Positions 5,893 through 5,969 of a stretch of DNA of 5,969 nt are shown in pieces; position 1 is the stretch's first letter, and each line of letters begins with the position of its first letter. The notes beneath the pieces were generated by a model. The model did not search any database. It was not told the origin of the DNA and saw only the letters and a list, made by a program, of their open reading frames with translations. Origin of the DNA: Pseudomonadota bacterium. GTDB lineage: Bacteria > Pseudomonadota > Gammaproteobacteria > Steroidobacterales > Steroidobacteraceae. Both the position numbers and the translations under genes were made by a program. Location of the stretch: assembly GCA_021805275.1 (NCBI GenBank), contig JAJZFQ010000231.1:1-5969 (forward strand), given 5' to 3'.

Positions 5893-5968
5893 GCCGGGAT
5901 AGCTCAGCTGGTAGAGCAGCGCATTCGTAATGCGCGGGTCGTAGGTTCGAATCCTATTCCCGGCACCA
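5893..5968 (+). tRNA. tRNA-Thr (anticodon CGT)
   Basis: A complete 76-base tRNA with the CCA end encoded (5966-5968). The acceptor stem is seven perfect pairs, GCCGGGA (5893-5899) with TCCCGGC (5958-5964), and the discriminator is A5965. The D arm is GCTC/GAGC (5902-5905, 5914-5917). The anticodon stem is GCGCA/TGCGC (5919-5923, 5931-5935), with loop TTCGTAA and anticodon CGT at 5926-5928, which reads ACG threonine codons. The T arm is GTAGG/CCTAT with loop TTCGAAT and one G-U pair. There is no intron or mispairing. The gene ends one base before the window does. Confidence 0.97.
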
Positions 5969-5969
5969 T

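Overview
This is a GC-rich bacterial chromosomal segment, most likely from a gammaproteobacterium. Third codon positions are strongly G/C, the tRNA gene encodes its own CCA end, and the PAS-GGDEF-EAL and DUF374 genes are of types common in that class. One regulator (Irr-like) is better known from Alphaproteobacteria, so the assignment is an inference. I see no insertion sequence, phage gene, CRISPR array or recognisable defence system.

Layout. On the minus strand, bases 1-28 hold the start of an unidentified gene whose ATG overlaps the stop of a complete cytochrome P450 gene (28-1353). A 55-base divergent intergenic region separates the P450 from a plus-strand DUF374 lysophospholipid-acyltransferase-like gene (1409-2140). 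A 248-base gap (2141-2388) follows, holding a candidate promoter and a potentially structured leader. It precedes a large cytosolic GAF-PAS-PAS-GGDEF-EAL cyclic-di-GMP enzyme (2389-5058). Next come an Irr-like Fur-family regulator (5100-5534), a small two-helix membrane protein with a strong Shine-Dalgarno sequence (5570-5836), and tRNA-Thr(CGT) (5893-5968), which ends one base before the window does.

How the genes relate. The P450 and the gene after it look translationally coupled. The regulator and the small membrane protein lie 35 bases apart and probably share a transcript. The acyltransferase-like gene and the cyclic-di-GMP gene look like separate units. No common pathway joins all the genes.

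The points most worth a second look are regulatory. The P450 and the Irr-like regulator each have a perfect TATAAT only 11 and 7 bases before their ATG and no Shine-Dalgarno, which suggests leaderless or near-leaderless mRNAs. The cyclic-di-GMP gene has a leader that can fold into four stacked stems partly covering its ribosome binding site. The 3' end of the small membrane protein gene carries mutually exclusive GC palindromes. All of these are read by eye and none was folded or searched computationally.
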